From Aldrovandia affinis (lineage: Eukaryota; Chordata; Actinopteri; Notacanthiformes; Halosauridae), in NCBI GenBank assembly GCA_029706075.1, contig JAINUG010000005.1:7615001-7679000 (forward strand): a DNA stretch of 64,000 bases. Reading direction: 5' to 3'. This document shows positions 10,450-23,212 of this stretch, piece after piece. The position numbers and the translations under genes are program-made. Numbering within the stretch: position 1 is the stretch's first letter; each line of letters opens with the position of its first letter. Below the pieces are notes generated by a model. The model made no database searches and had not been told where the DNA came from. It was given only the letters and a program-made list of their open reading frames with translations.

Positions 10450-12780
10450 TTCCTCAGTAAGTGTGTCTAGCAAGCTTGCTGGAACATGGACATCCTTGTT
10501 ATAATGCGAGCAGGGGTCCACCAGCTCATTGACCTGCATTTGCGCCTACCCTCTGGTAAGCAAGTAATAACAAAAACCACATCCCTAATTTTGCCATCTT
10601 TGCGGATGCTTTTTCTTTTCAGGTTGAGGTGGAAGCTCTCCAGAGCTTGGTTGCTCATATTTCCCTTGGGTCCCTTTCTTGCAGAGGACTTCAGCCACTG
10701 TGGTTTAAACTGGTGGAGACTTAATTCCTCTTTCTTGGGCTGGGCACAGGCATTTTGTCATGCTTGCGGTACAGCAGCGCTATATTTACAATGGTGTTTG
10801 ATGTTTGGGATGAATAATGATTTACATGATTTATTTATTCTATTGGTTTTTTATATTGACATTTGTGATAAATCATCCATTGTTGCTTTATGTTTGAAGT
10901 TGAAAGAGAAGGCCTGTTAAAACTTAAAATATAAATTAACATTTGAATAGATTTTATGTATTTTTGATTACTTTAGGCAATAAAATACATTTTCCTTAAG
11001 TTAAGGACTTTGGGGGGGAAAATTACCCCCTATGGGACAATGTAATTTATACATGACCTTACCCTAAATTAAACGTCAAAGGTCAAACAAGAAAAATGAA
11101 TATGTGGAATTGATTCTAGGGTCCAACAGAACTGAAAATACAGTCCCTGATTTTTTGAAGCACTATTTAATAATGAGTCCATTTAACCTAATTATAACAA
11201 TGTCCAATGTCCATTAGACAGGCGAACAAGCCTGGTATCTTATAATTGCATATATATATAATTGTAATATCATGAGAATTGGTGCTAGTAATCAGTGCTA
11301 ATCTTTCACCCCATTATCTATGGAAGTCGGCAAGATGTCAGGCGTCATGGAACTCCCTGAGCAGTGAAAGACAAAGGGGCTATTGCTCCATTGACTTCAA
11401 TGAGGTAAAAAAATAATACATTAATTCAAACAAATTATTTTGTACTACTTATGGTGTCATTTTTTTTTAACATTGTAGGCTTCTAGCTAAATGTGTTCAT
11501 TCATAAAAAGGTAAAGTGTCATGGTCAGGCAGTGGTTGTGTAGCAATGTGGTTGGTAGCAAAAAATGATGAACTAATACCCTACAGAAAACAGAATTCTC
11601 AAGGAACCAAATTATGTTCCTGTAAACAAATGTGGAGGGTTTCATAAAAAGTATGATATGATAGATGTTTGTACATCTACTGCTAGACACAGGATAGGTA
11701 ACATAAAGAGTGCTTAGGTGATTCCCAGACCTTTTCCACTGGAATTCCAGGTCTCCATGGCAACGTGACATTCCAGAGAACTTGTGCTTACAGGTCCCTT
11801 TTACAAAAGCTGTGGCTCCTATTATCAGGCTTCAATTGGCTGAGGGTGGAGGGGGCCCATTCAACCCTTCTGAGTGTGGATGTAGACAAGAGGAGCTTTG
11901 CACCTCCATGGCAGAATGAGTGGTTAGTGGTGGAGGAGGGGGAGGGGCTCTGTTTGCATGTGTCTTGGTGGAGAGGAGGATCTCTGTTTGCATGTGTCTC
12001 GGAGGGGAGGAGGGTCTCTTCATTGTTTGGTGGTAAAAACCCTGCAATTGCCACCTCTTCAGTGGCCTGGAACAGGCTGGATCTAAGAGAGAGCCATGAA
12101 GGAACTACCTCAGCAGACCCACAGAGAAAGTTGAGGATATGATTCTCATTGTGGTGCTAATCGGGCATCAACCACCCCACTGTGTGGACTGGGTCCCCCT
12201 GCTGCCCAAAACTACTTACCCAACAATGTAGGTTCATCGGAGCAGAAGGTCTCCATAAATCTAGAGGTCCAGTAGAAGGATACAAAATGCTAATTTCTCT
12301 CCTGTTTGAAGCAATGCCCCAAAAGACACTAGTGATGTGGCCTGGTTATATGTCTCCATTGTAGTGCCCCCCCACCCACCCCAAAAAACATCTCAACATC
12401 AGCCCTCATGTGAGAATGTGTCTGTACTGAGAGCATAGAGCCGGTGAGTGAACTGCAGGCTATATGTTTTTTCCAATTTGTTAAATAAGATTTGGCTCCT
12501 ATACAATTCCCAGCATGTTGTCCTCTAGGGAGGGGGCTGGTGTGTGGGAGAATGTAATACCAAGGTAACAAGGCAATTTTAAAAATGCAGTTGGTTGTCA
12601 GTACCAAAGCAAAATTGTTTAATCATCGAGCTGCTATGAGGAGGCCAGTGCAGAGGTGATGAACTGAGAGGATGAAGAGGGAAGAATTTTGTCATGCCAT
12701 TGCTTTAGCCCCTTTCCCACATGCACCTTAACCCATAAATGTTCCAGTAATTTTCCATGTTGGACTCACGTGGGAACAGG
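10450..12780. other. Intergenic, unrecognised; holds one 144-codon open frame
   Basis: The open frame at 10486-10920 (+) is hydrophobic and low in conserved motifs; overlapping minus-strand frames also exist. I cannot assign a family to either strand. The rest (10.9-12.8 kb) shows nothing recognisable. Confidence 0.4.
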
Positions 12781-12789
12781 AGTTGCTTT

Positions 12790-13188
12790 TCCATGTAAGA
12801 CGCTGTAGTGTGGGTCGACGGTGGAAGGGCCTCACGCAGATTTCACGGGTATCTAAAAGCTGGACGCAAGCAACCAGCCACTAAATCTGAAAACAGACTA
12901 GGGAGCGGGGAAACAAAAGAAAACCCTGGGACAAACTCCACAGGAATAAACCCAACAAAAACAACCCTAGTAGGGCGAACGCTTCCTCAACGAGGTGCGT
13001 GGAAAACAAATAGCTATATGGCGGAATGAACACTGATAATCCACAGCTGGACATGATTGGAAAACACACTGACAAAAGACCATATAAGGAAGGTGGCTAT
13101 AACAATGATTCCTCACATAAACCCAAAGAAAACAGGCTATCACATGGTCAAGCGCCCTCCAGCGGCTGAGCAAGGTAAAACCGTGACA
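12790..13188 (-). mobile_element. Probable Ty3/Gypsy LTR, partial boundaries
   Basis: On the minus strand the LTR would begin TGTCACGGTTTTACC (start 13188), directly after a polypurine tract (13189-13203: TTAAGGGGGGGGTCC), the usual junction of fish Gypsy 3' ends. The left boundary is not defined; no second LTR or target duplication was found. Confidence 0.55.
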
Positions 13189-13625
13189 GGACCCCCCCCT
13201 TAAGGAGCAGCCCCAGCCGAAACCTCTGAACCATGTTGATGGAAATCACAAATAATACGATACGAAATCGCCGGATGATGACGCCTGTCAGCGATAACCC
13301 TCTAATGAGCAAAGGCCCGCACTTTAGATGACACAAAAAATGTAACAACTGGAGGTCCACCACCCGGGTCCGGTTCCAGACATTGTGCCTTACGCACAAC
13401 GGATTCGATGTTCCAAAAAACTGAAGCCAGGATCTGAGCGGCGGGAGCAATGAGCTCCGGAAAGCGATCAAACTCTGATATTTGGGAGGACGTGTCCTGA
13501 TCCAAAGGACACATGTCTGCCTCATCCGCGAGCGGACTAATCTCACTCTCAGTGCCCCGACTGTAAAAAGAAGAGAAGTCCTGCCGACAATGGTGGGTAC
13601 ACTGAGGACCCCACTGACTGATCAC
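13189..13625 (-). pseudogene. Ty3/Gypsy polyprotein 3' end remnant (chromovirus-like)
   Basis: In mixed minus-strand frames: GGGPPVVTFFVSSKVRAF, then, further on, a DFHQHGSEVSAG segment resembling the end of a chromodomain, then LLKGGVLSRF at the polypurine tract. Frame shifts and a stop break it. The assignment rests on order and junction structure more than on strong similarity. Confidence 0.5.
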
Positions 13626-13629
13626 TTCT

Positions 13630-14180
13630 CTCTCTTTTCCTTTTCACATCCATCTATCTGATAGCAATTAACTGCAATATAAAAATCTGATTACATTATG
13701 CAAATGTATAGCTATATGGCATAGGAGCATTGTATTAACTAATCACATATAGTGAACATTAGCTAGCTAGCCGATTGATAGCTGGGTAGAATTGAACGTG
13801 GCCAGTAGTTTTGTCTTCTATGTGCATAATTAAGAAATGTGTAACCCTTGTCAGTTGGCTCTTGAAATGTCATAAAATGTGTTAAATATATGACCATGGG
13901 GGGTTTAGTGTCCTCAGTTCCTAACGGTAGTTAGCAATGTCTTTGTTTAGCTACTGAACATGTCTGGAAATTGGACTGACTCTGAGACAAGGGAACTTGA
14001 CACCATAAAAGGTGTGGAACCCCAAACCTCTACCCAGTGGATGTTAGGATGCCATAATGTTGCCCTTACCGGCCTATGCCATCAAGCCACTGCAGAATGC
14101 TGCCACATCAACCAACCCAATTTCACACATGTCACTCCACTAATCACCTCATGTAATAATTTTTTTTTTAAATACCCTAA
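13630..14180. other. Intergenic, nothing recognised
   Basis: No coding or repeat similarity that I can name up to the repeat at 14186. Confidence 0.45.
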
Positions 14181-14185
14181 CTTTT

Positions 14186-14360
14186 CTTTCCCTGTGCTAC
14201 AGGTACGGTGTGCAGTGGCCAACAGTGATGTATATTGCAGTGTTACTATGCTGATCTCTTGCACTAACCATGATTAATCTTACCATATATAAATACACTT
14301 TTTGTAAGTCACTCTGGATAAGAGCATCTGCTAAATGCCTAAAAGGTACATGTAAATGTA
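14186..14360 (+). repeat. Interspersed repeat with teleost 'ctctggataagagc' tail
   Basis: Shares about 170 bp with 24083-24252: tacaggta(c/t)ggt(g/a)tgcag, ctgatctcttgc, then gtaagtc(a/g)ctctggataa and gcatctgctaaatgc. Family not named; it is probably a short retroelement, as the tail equals that of the SINEs at 15035 and 52935. Confidence 0.75.
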
Positions 14361-15034
14361 AAATGTCTATATACAAAAGAGATAATAATCAGTAACACCA
14401 GGGGTGTCAAACTTCAGTCTTCGAGTTTGGTAGGCTCTGCTTCTTCCTTCTTCAACACAGAAAACGCAATGACTACTGGGATCGGAGAGTATAGAAGTGT
14501 GCTCAGTTGCAGCCTTAGTTTTCAGTCCTCCCAAGTGCACCAAGGGAACTTCTGGTAAAATCTGTGCACACTTGCCTTGTGTAAATTCTTGAGTTTGGGA
14601 CGTACTTGATAACATGACTATTGGCACTTGCCCCCAAAATGTCTGAAAATGCTTGATCCATCCCCCCCAATAAATTGCTGTGTTAAAAATGTAAAAAAAA
14701 AAGAGTTTTAAGTAGATTATACTAGGCTGTATACACAGAAACGTTGTGTGTACACAAGCTATTATATACTGGCACTTATTATTTTCCCATAATGTTATTA
14801 CAGTTACTATCAGAATGATAATTACTCACTTGCAGGTGCTGCTCTGAGTACAGTCTAGGGATCCAATCTGTTGTTTTATTGATACCCAACTAGCTATAAA
14901 TCATTGAAGAATATGTTTGCAGTATATATTTGCACCCCCCCTGCTTGCTTTATTAAAGTGGTACCAAAAGAGATGTTTTTTTTCTTTTATACACTGTCTG
15001 GTGCCTTATTACTTACTTTTACTTTTTACTTTTT

Positions 15035-15185
15035 AAGCATTTAGCAGACGCTCTTATCCAGAGCGACTTACACAATTGACATTTCTTTTACATACAATCC
15101 ATTTATACAGCTGGATATTTTTACTGAAGCAATTCAGGTTAAGTACTTTGCTTAAGGGTACAACGGCAGTGCCCCCACCTCTTAT
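15035..15185 (-). mobile_element. SINE fragment with the common teleost tail
   Basis: The plus strand reads gcatttagcagacgctctta, then catacaatccatttatacag, then tacaacggcagtgccc, colinear with 52935-53160 but truncated before the tRNA-like head. Confidence 0.85.
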
Positions 15186-15239
15186 TACTATTTAAGAAAG
15201 CTTGCAAACAAACTTGTAAAAACTGAAGTCTGCCACTTA

Positions 15240-15300
15240 GCTAGCTTTAACTGAGAAGATTGTTAGCTAGCTAGCTAGCTAATGTAAGCTAGCAAGAATA
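15240..15300. repeat. (TAGC)n-like simple repeat
   Basis: ttagctagctagctagctaa at about 15264 with flanking single agctagc words. Confidence 0.85.
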
Positions 15301-15590
15301 CACAAAATCAAATGTGTCAAAGCTCTCCTCAGCTTCTTTCAGTTACCCAGCAGATACACTGCCAGTCATATACAACACTGTAATGATGCCTCAAACTTTC
15401 TAGCTTCACTTGTACCGAGATGTCTGAAGATTGAATGACTGCTAGAGACGTAACCAAAGCTCATCTCATAAGGGGAAGGTATGAGAGTTGCTGGACCTAT
15501 ATGAACCGGACGCACATGACGTTAAATGTACTTGGAGGAGAGGCATCTTTTTTCCGCATGTCCCTAGTGCTGTGTTAAGTTAAATTTCAG

Positions 15591-15800
15591 GGGCTCCTGG
15601 ATGGAGTAATGGTAAAGGTACTTGCCTAGAGTACAGGTTGCAAGTAAAGGTACTTGCCTAGAGTACAGGTTGCCCACTGCAGTCAGGGTTCAAGCCCTGG
15701 TTGTGCCAGCCCAAAGCTACAGCAGTGAGCTCGCAGTATGAGGGGGAATAGTTGACGTGAAAAAAATTGCTACTAAATTTGGAAAAATCTGAAACCAAAT
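15591..15800 (+). mobile_element. tRNA-derived SINE with duplicated head segment
   Basis: Head ggctcctggatggagtaatg, B-box gggttcaagccc near 15690, tail ttgctactaaatttgg. A 29-bp part of the head is present twice in tandem (15613-15641 and 15645-15673), which would space the pol III boxes abnormally. Confidence 0.75.
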
Positions 15801-18800
15801 TTAGAAAAATTTAATTTCAGTATTATATTTTGAATGTTAAAAAAGTGCTGGGAACATGGTGTCCTCAGAAATTACGACCCTGCTCTAGCTGATCGAGTGC
15901 CTGCAGTTCACTCCTCCTTTACTCCTCCACTGTAATGATTGCACAACTCACATGGTAGGCTGCAGAGTGAAAGGAAGTGGCTGCTAACAGCATACACTTT
16001 GGAGGAGAACACATACGTGAGAAGACAAGCGTGAGAGCCTGTATCCAGATCTCTCTCCACCCAGCACCAAAGAGATAAACTTGCTCATGTGGGTCAATTA
16101 CAGCTAACTGCAAGGAATGTTGTGTAGAATCGAGCTGTGTCTGTTAAATCACCTGACTGTGGAAGAAGGGTGTTGTAGTCCCATAAACCTGCAAAAGCAT
16201 TTCACAAGGTAAATTCATTTCTGTAGGCGTTCCTTTGGAAATCAAGTCTTGATAATTTTCCATGCTGGTTTAAATTACATTCCATTGCGCTACAGGGCCC
16301 ATATAAAGGGACGATCAGTAATGCACCAATTTGTTTGTAATCCACACAAGTCCAAAACCCAATTTTCACCCCTAGCGTCAGCAGGATGCCATTATAAAGA
16401 CATTTGTGCTAACGTGGGTCCTGCTTCAAATTAAAGCCTGCTTTGTGGAGTCTGTTAGAAACTGGACTGGGTCCACCTCAGTTTAATGAATTCATAGGTT
16501 TGGGGGGTGGTGGATCACAAGCACATTTGAGAGAGAGAGTGAAATTGAAGTCTTGTTTGACAGCAGCTTTCTGTGAATGCTCAATGCAGAAATGTCTGGG
16601 TTCAAACTGTCAGTGGTGGTCATATCACAACAGACAAGTGAGATTTATACTGTTTCTACTGTTCTTCACAGAAACCTCAAGACCTGTATCATCAAGTGTG
16701 AGTTTAGTGTCAAAATGTTATTACTTTTGGGCAGGGTGGCTAATCCTGTTAAGATACTGGATTTTACTGTGTGTGTGCACCCCACAATTTGTATCAAATT
16801 CTGACTGTGCCTGCGCCAGCGGTGCACGAACTGTCCTTCTCCAAGGTTCTATTTATGAATGGACAATAGATGTATGGCAGGTATTATGTCAAGGTAATGA
16901 CACTGTCATTTTCATGTGATAAATTACCATGTCAAATAAAGTGTTGCCAAAATTAGTTTCATTTGATATATTCTGTACTTGTAGTCGTATTTGAGTAAAT
17001 ATAGCATGTAAAATATTTTGCATTGCATAGTTAAACTAAATAACTTTTCCCCTACTTTTCCCTCAATGCATGCTTTTTTTAAATGATTATTATTTTAGCA
17101 TACATATAGCACAAAAATATTGACACAGGCTAGATTTTACACATATACGACTACACAAGAAGATATACAAAAATACAAACAACTGTGGGTTAGTTGTTTT
17201 CCAAATAGATTTCTAAATGATAGTTTTAGTAATTTAATTTTATATATATATATCACAATTTAATTCCATTCTTTATTATATATTTTTATATCTGACTAGA
17301 TATTAATTAATTACTTAGGTCAGATATGATATGTATATAGTAGCTATGAGGCACTAATGGCGCTAGTATAGTGTCATAAGTTGAGTGGGGTGTGTAGCTG
17401 GGTGTGTGGTATGTTGGCATGACTAGCATACTGAACTGCCATCTGGTACACGAGGGTGTGGCGCTGTGTAAACTGGGGCAAGGCTCACACCTATAATGCA
17501 GTAATGTCATAATACACTTGGTATTTAACGCCTGCCACAGCCACAGTATTCCAAAATAAGTTTGGAAATCTCTGAATTTAAAGATGCCAATATCTACATA
17601 CGTGCTTTGGATGAACAACATTATTATTATTTTTTAATGTTTAAAAAATACACTGACACATTTATCTTTACTCTACTGAAGTAAAAATAGATATTTCTGA
17701 AAACACTGGATCTTCATTTATTATTTCAAATAGCACAATGACATGTTGTTTAAAATAGATAGAGAACCTGCCTTTCTCTTCCTGTCTAGTTCTTCTACAG
17801 GTTTACTTGTCTGTTGTCAGGAGTGGGACAGTAATAATGACTGTGGTAGCCCTTGCTCTGGCTGTGTTTCGATACAATTCCTCTTTGTCAGCTCAAATCC
17901 CTGCATGCCATCTGACCAATGAAGCTGCACAATAATCAATGACAGAAGTTAATTAGATTTCCAACAACACTATAATAACAAGAGTCCCCCCCCCCTTCCC
18001 CATATGAATAAATTAGTTTTGATGATTTTACTTTGATGTAAAAATGATGTGTGTGTGTTTTGTGTGGAGGGGGGTAGGGGTATTTATGAAGTAAATAGCT
18101 GTAAAACAACTGAATTGTAATTGGTATTGTAACTTTGGAGATAAGATCAGCTCCCTACACGGTCTGATTAAGCATTGTGCTGCCTGAGGTCTCATAGCAC
18201 ACAACAAGATGTTTTGTTATTTTTTCTGGAGGGAGCCAAATAGTGCTGTATGTTTCATGCCATGCTCTATATAACCTGGAGTTGTAACACAGCACCAATC
18301 CTTTGTGCAATGGAGCCAGTGGGAAACCAGTCTGACTACTGTAACTCCAAAGACAAGTGACCCCCTTCTTTTCAGACAACCTGTAGAAGGAGCAACATTA
18401 GCTTTGGACTGGATAAGCATGGACTGAATTGGCATTTTAGTGTGCAGTTACTGCAGGAAACCATCATCATCTGAAAAATGAATTACAGTATTTACTTTGG
18501 AAGAAGCATCCTGGAGAGGACTGTCCCATGTAATGTCCTGCTTGTTTGTAAAACATCTTTGCTGCTAAAATGAACATGGGGTGTATCACTGAGTGGATCA
18601 CTGAGAGATTTATTGGGCATTCTGCCAGGAGCTGGACAGGAGCTTCAGTTTGTATTGACACTGTCAGCTGTTTTCACGGGTTCCCTGGAGCATGCTTTTG
18701 AGACGGTTCTTGGAGTGCTGTGCAGGGCTGTCTCATTGAATTATTGGTTGCTAATGCAGGTCACCTGCCACGGGTTAGGTAATTGGGGTTGGGCTGTATT

Positions 18801-20285
18801 ATAAAAGCGGCTCACCTGTGGGGAAAAGGAAGGAAAAATGGAGAAGGCAATTAATTGGGTGAGTTACCTGAAAAAAAAAAAAAAAAGGAAAAGGTAGATG
18901 GGTTAGTTTGAGGGAGCTCATAACCCTGACAGACACCATCAACGTATAACTGCCTTTTCACCATGTTTCCTTGGCATTAGTCATGTCCCTCCATAATTTT
19001 TTCCAATGTGAAATTATTTTTAACAACAATAGCTCAATAAAAATCTGCAGAAAACAATAACAACTGGAAGGAAGTTGGGGCTTCTGATCCAAGCGGAGGG
19101 TTAGGCTCACATCAGAGAATAAAGGCTTTGATCAAAGGTCACGTATTATAAGGTCCTACTTTTACATCCTGCTGGTCATGTGACTGAAAAAGAGCAGGCT
19201 TGTTTTGGATATTAAACCTTTTGGCAGGTGGTGGGTCTGCATGCCAAAGCATGCCAAAGGTTTTTGCAGTTGTACCACGTTACTCACTGGTCTGTCAGTT
19301 TGCCAGGAGAAAAAGACAGGAAATGACACATCATATTGAAAGGGACGAATGCTGTTTGCTGAGCTGAGTGCATAGTGACACACTATTGCTTGTTTGTTCC
19401 AAAGAATGTCCTCAGAAGTGCATTGTTTTCCATTTGCTCTGAACCAAAGCTCATCCCTACCTCATTCAGTTGTTTCACATCTTTGCTCTTGGCTTTTTCA
19501 CTTGGGGACATAACTCCCCAAGTGAAAAAGTGTAAAAAGTATAATTTGTTTGGTCTCTTTTATCTAAGTTTTATTTTTTATTTTGATCATATCTGTCATG
19601 CTTTCTGACTGAATGGAATGACTTTCCTCTAATAAGCCTCATACTGTATTTGTGAAATTCACCTACACAATTGTAAAATGCATAGCTAGCTGTATGAGAG
19701 TAGAGCAGCAGCTTTACAAAGTTGGCAGAGATAACAAAGGCGCATCCCCCATAATCCTTTGCGCCAGCTGCTGGGCCTGCCTGAGAAAGAATGCGGCAAG
19801 GTCTGCGAGGTCCGATGGCCTCATTGTTTATTCAGAAGCCCCCCCTCCCCAGAGCCATAAAAGGAAGCGGTCCTTTGTGCAGGGCAGAGAGGCGAGATTT
19901 ACGGGGGGAAATTCTCCACAAAAGGGCCCTGCACTGTCACAACAGGTTAAGATCTGGAGCTGGGTCCCTTTGACTGAGAGTGATTTAACGTTGCTCTCCA
20001 TGCAGCCCGATGCGGGCCGAGGCATCACATCCATTCCACCTTCCCGGATACGTTCACAGACTTAAGGACATTCGCACAGCGTCACAGGAAGCCTTTGTAC
20101 CATTTAAAAAAAAGCTGCTGCAGGAATTAAGTGTCATCAGTCCAGATTTAGATCTGTGTAAGGCTCAAAGAGGTTGACTCTGGCACCAAAACACATTGTG
20201 TATTGGTCTACATTTCCAGTGACTGCTTGTGGGAGGGGGTTTCACAGTTGACACCACATAGTCACATGAAGTAGAATTCTGTTTT
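15800..20285. other. Intergenic, mostly unique-looking
   Basis: No gene recognised. Contains a poly-A run (18871-18886), a perfect hairpin (19493-19530) and a homeobox-site-like AT motif (gttaattagattt near 17950) next to non-repetitive sequence at 17760-17960 that could be conserved; that last point is a guess. Confidence 0.4.
19493..19530. repeat. Perfect hairpin, 15-bp arms, 8-nt loop
   Basis: ctttttcacttgggg (19493-19507) and its exact reverse complement ccccaagtgaaaaag (19516-19530). No terminator role is expected in a vertebrate genome. Confidence 0.85.
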
Positions 20286-20289
20286 ATGG

Positions 20290-20470
20290 GGGCCTCCCGA
20301 GTGGCATGTCCAGCTATAGCATATGTGATGCATCCCACAGCTACAGCTGAATCCTGACTGTCCACTATCAGTCCTGCAGGGCAAGACATAACTGATCACA
20401 GTATTTCCCAGGGAGGGTGGGTGTAAGTTGATTCCCTACCTTATTGTGAGTTATGCCATGACTTAAATAC
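20290..20470 (+). mobile_element. Degenerate SINE
   Basis: Head ggcctcccgagtggcatgtc and body cccagggagggtgggtgtaa resemble the copy at 61672-61870 (ggcctcccaggtgg..., cccagggagggttt). Strongly diverged. Confidence 0.5.
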
Positions 20471-20479
20471 TTAAATACT

Positions 20480-21354
20480 TGATTCTGATTGGTCAACAGG
20501 GTGTCACGTGGTATAAGCAGAATAATGTATTGCGGACAACACACAATAGAAATAACTGAAAACACAGCATACTGTACAAAATAACATATCACATACCATA
20601 TGTCTGTCCAATACTAATTAAAATACCTTCTTTCAGTATTGGACAGCTACTGTTTTAATTGTCAGTAGGAGATGGCAGTATTGTTATCCATTATTATGGT
20701 GAAGTATTGTTATCCATGTTATTTCATCCACTAACCCAGATGAACAGAGGAGGTTTATATGCAGTTTCCCTGACATTTCATTATGGGCTGCTGATGAGTT
20801 GGGCTTGCAGAGTGTGAAAAAAGCTTTCAGCTCATAGTACTCATCATGGATGCAAATCTGATGTTGTGCACAGGGTACTCCAAAACCTTGTTCCTTGTGT
20901 TTTTGTCTCTGAACTCTTGTTCATTATCCTATTGGCAGTGCCATTGTTACTTAAGAAGACAGTTTTTATCTATGTTGGCAGAAACGTTGGGATTAGTCAA
21001 GCCACACTAAATCACATACACGCGTTATAAATCTGTTTGAACGCTGTTTTCACATGGCAACAGATATGCATCTAGCTGAGCATGTTTTCTTGACACAGGC
21101 AAAACTAGATCCTGAATGTAGTCAGCATGAACCGTGACAACTTGTTTTGGAGTCCAGGGCTTGCTTTGAGAGTCTTTTAGATCCTCGTAAAACATTTACC
21201 TCCCACATAACACTATTTTTTTGTTTGTTCCATCTGAGCTAAGATAATATCCCTTTGCTGCTGGAATCAACACACTTGTTTAAACAGTGGTCTGGTTTGT
21301 TTGAGACTTGAGATTAGATGCACTTGCCTGAGAAGTGAAGGAAAGTACCAGACA
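20480..21354. other. Intergenic, nothing recognised
   Basis: No repeat or coding similarity seen. Confidence 0.45.
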
Positions 21355-21887
21355 TACAAGTAACTGCCAAAATAAAGGAAACACTTGAGTAAATTAAGGT
21401 TCTGGCAGCTCTGTTATAGTGTGTGGTGCATTTTCCTGGCATGGCTTAGGTCCACTCAACCCCTTAGGGAGCAATAAATACAAAGCCATTCTGTGTGATC
21501 ACCTTCATCCTGAAGCAGTTCTATCCCGATGGGAGTGGCCTCTTCCAGGATGACATTGCTTACATCCACAGGGCACGAATAGTCACTGAATGGTTTGATG
21601 AGCATGAAAATAATGTATACCATATGCCATGGCCGTCTCAGTCACCAGATCTAAACCAAATTGAACAGAGATTCTGGAGTGGCACCTGAGACAACGTTTT
21701 CCACCACCACCAACAAAACACTAAACGATGGCATTTCTCATAGAAGAATGGCATTGCATCCCTCCAATAGAGTTCCAGATACTTCTATGCTAAGGTGCAT
21801 TGAAGCTGTTCTGGTATCTCATGGTGGCTCAACACATTATTAAAACACATTATGTTGGTGTTTACTTCATTTTGGCAGTTACCTGTA
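21355..21887 (+). mobile_element. Internally deleted Tc1-like element
   Basis: Terminal repeats: left tacaagtaactgccaaaata, right (reverse complement) tacaggtaactgccaaaatg. The 533-bp body keeps a transposase remnant (21495-21689) with the second catalytic Asp context LFQDDIAYIHRA and the third site SPDLNQIEQRFW. Non-autonomous. Copies of its right end lie at 7490 and 9985, and a shorter MITE with similar ends at 60925. Confidence 0.9.
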
Positions 21888-22588
21888 TATGCATGATGCC
21901 AACATCCCACATGGTTATTTCAACCAAAAAGCCCCAGCCATTTGTATAAGTTAGTAGACTTTATTATTAATAAGACTGGGACAGGTGGGACAGGATGGGA
22001 TGGAACATCAGTTTTTACCTTTTTAATTGGCCAGGGATGTTCCTGTTAACATGGCGCAGACCTAGATCTTGTTTCATGTTGGACGGTTGGGCCAGCTCTA
22101 TGCCTATATTAGCACCGCACCAGCCACAAATTGGAGACTGACATGCCCAGTGTGCCTGATAAACTGTGGGTTTGGTTTCCAAATCTAAAGGGTTTGTGTT
22201 TCACCCTGGTGAAACTGAAAGACCCTGCATTCCAAAACCCACCAGGGGCATTGAGTTACAGGCCCCCTTAAGTGGCTTGTAACCCACTTAAAGGGGCAGC
22301 ATGTGTTTGGTTAAAAAAAGGACCTGAAGATTAAAGACAATTTTTTTTTTTGCATGCATGCCAATTTCAGTTTTATGTCTCTGGAACATCGTTGCTTGAA
22401 AAGGTTTTTGGTCAAGGCAGCATTTCTTCCAGACTTACAGTACCTCCACACTTTTCCTTGGTTGGTGGAATCTTACTAAGGCCATGATTTTTGAGGTTGC
22501 TGTACATTTATTGTGCAATTGTTTTACATTTCAATTTGTGTTTCTCCTAAGTTGCTTTTTATTTATTTATTTTTTACATATATATATA

Positions 22589-23212
22589 CAGGCAGTCCCC
22601 GGGTTATGAACGAGATCCGTTCTTAAGTCTGTCTTTAAGTCGAATTTGTATGTAAGTCGGAACAGGTATATACAGTTCTTATTAATCGTCACTTAGTCAA
22701 ATGTTTGTCTTAATATAGTATTTATTTGACCTTTCTGTGCATATGAAACACTTAAGAAAAAAATCAAAATACAATAAAACATCTTAAACATAACATTCAG
22801 TACATAATAATACTGTAATAATAACAATACTGTAATATTAATAATAATAATACAGTAATAATAAAAGTAACTATGTACATACAGTACTGTACTGTAAAAA
22901 AAACATTAAAGAAAGGCCTTCGAGCCTTTTCTTGCACTAAATAAAGGCTAATAGGCATATTACGCTGATTTTGGTCTTCTATCCAAATGATCAATAGCCT
23001 TTCCATCTAAAAAAAAAACGGGACCGTGATCTGACTTAAAATAACGGATGGTGATCTCTGTTCCTTGAGCCGACGAACCGCTGAAACCGCGTAATGTTTT
23101 CATGAGCATCACAAAGTAGTGCGTGCGTTCGTTATTACGAACCATTGTATTTAGCTACATTTTTTAAACATAATAGGCCTTATGGAGGACGTTCGTAACC
23201 CAGGGACTGCCT
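22589..23212. mobile_element. Tigger/pogo-like MITE with long terminal repeats
   Basis: The left end caggcagtccccgggttatg continues to gaacg; the right end is its near-perfect reverse complement (cgttcgtaacccagggactg, then cct), with TA-rich flanks both sides. The roughly 620-bp interior holds AT-rich tracts (22800-22870) and no intact transposase. The subtype is inferred from TIR style. Confidence 0.8.

Noticed and set aside
10486-10920. 144-codon open frame as a membrane protein
   Set aside because: Hydrophobic by composition only; overlapping open frames on the other strand and no recognisable motif.
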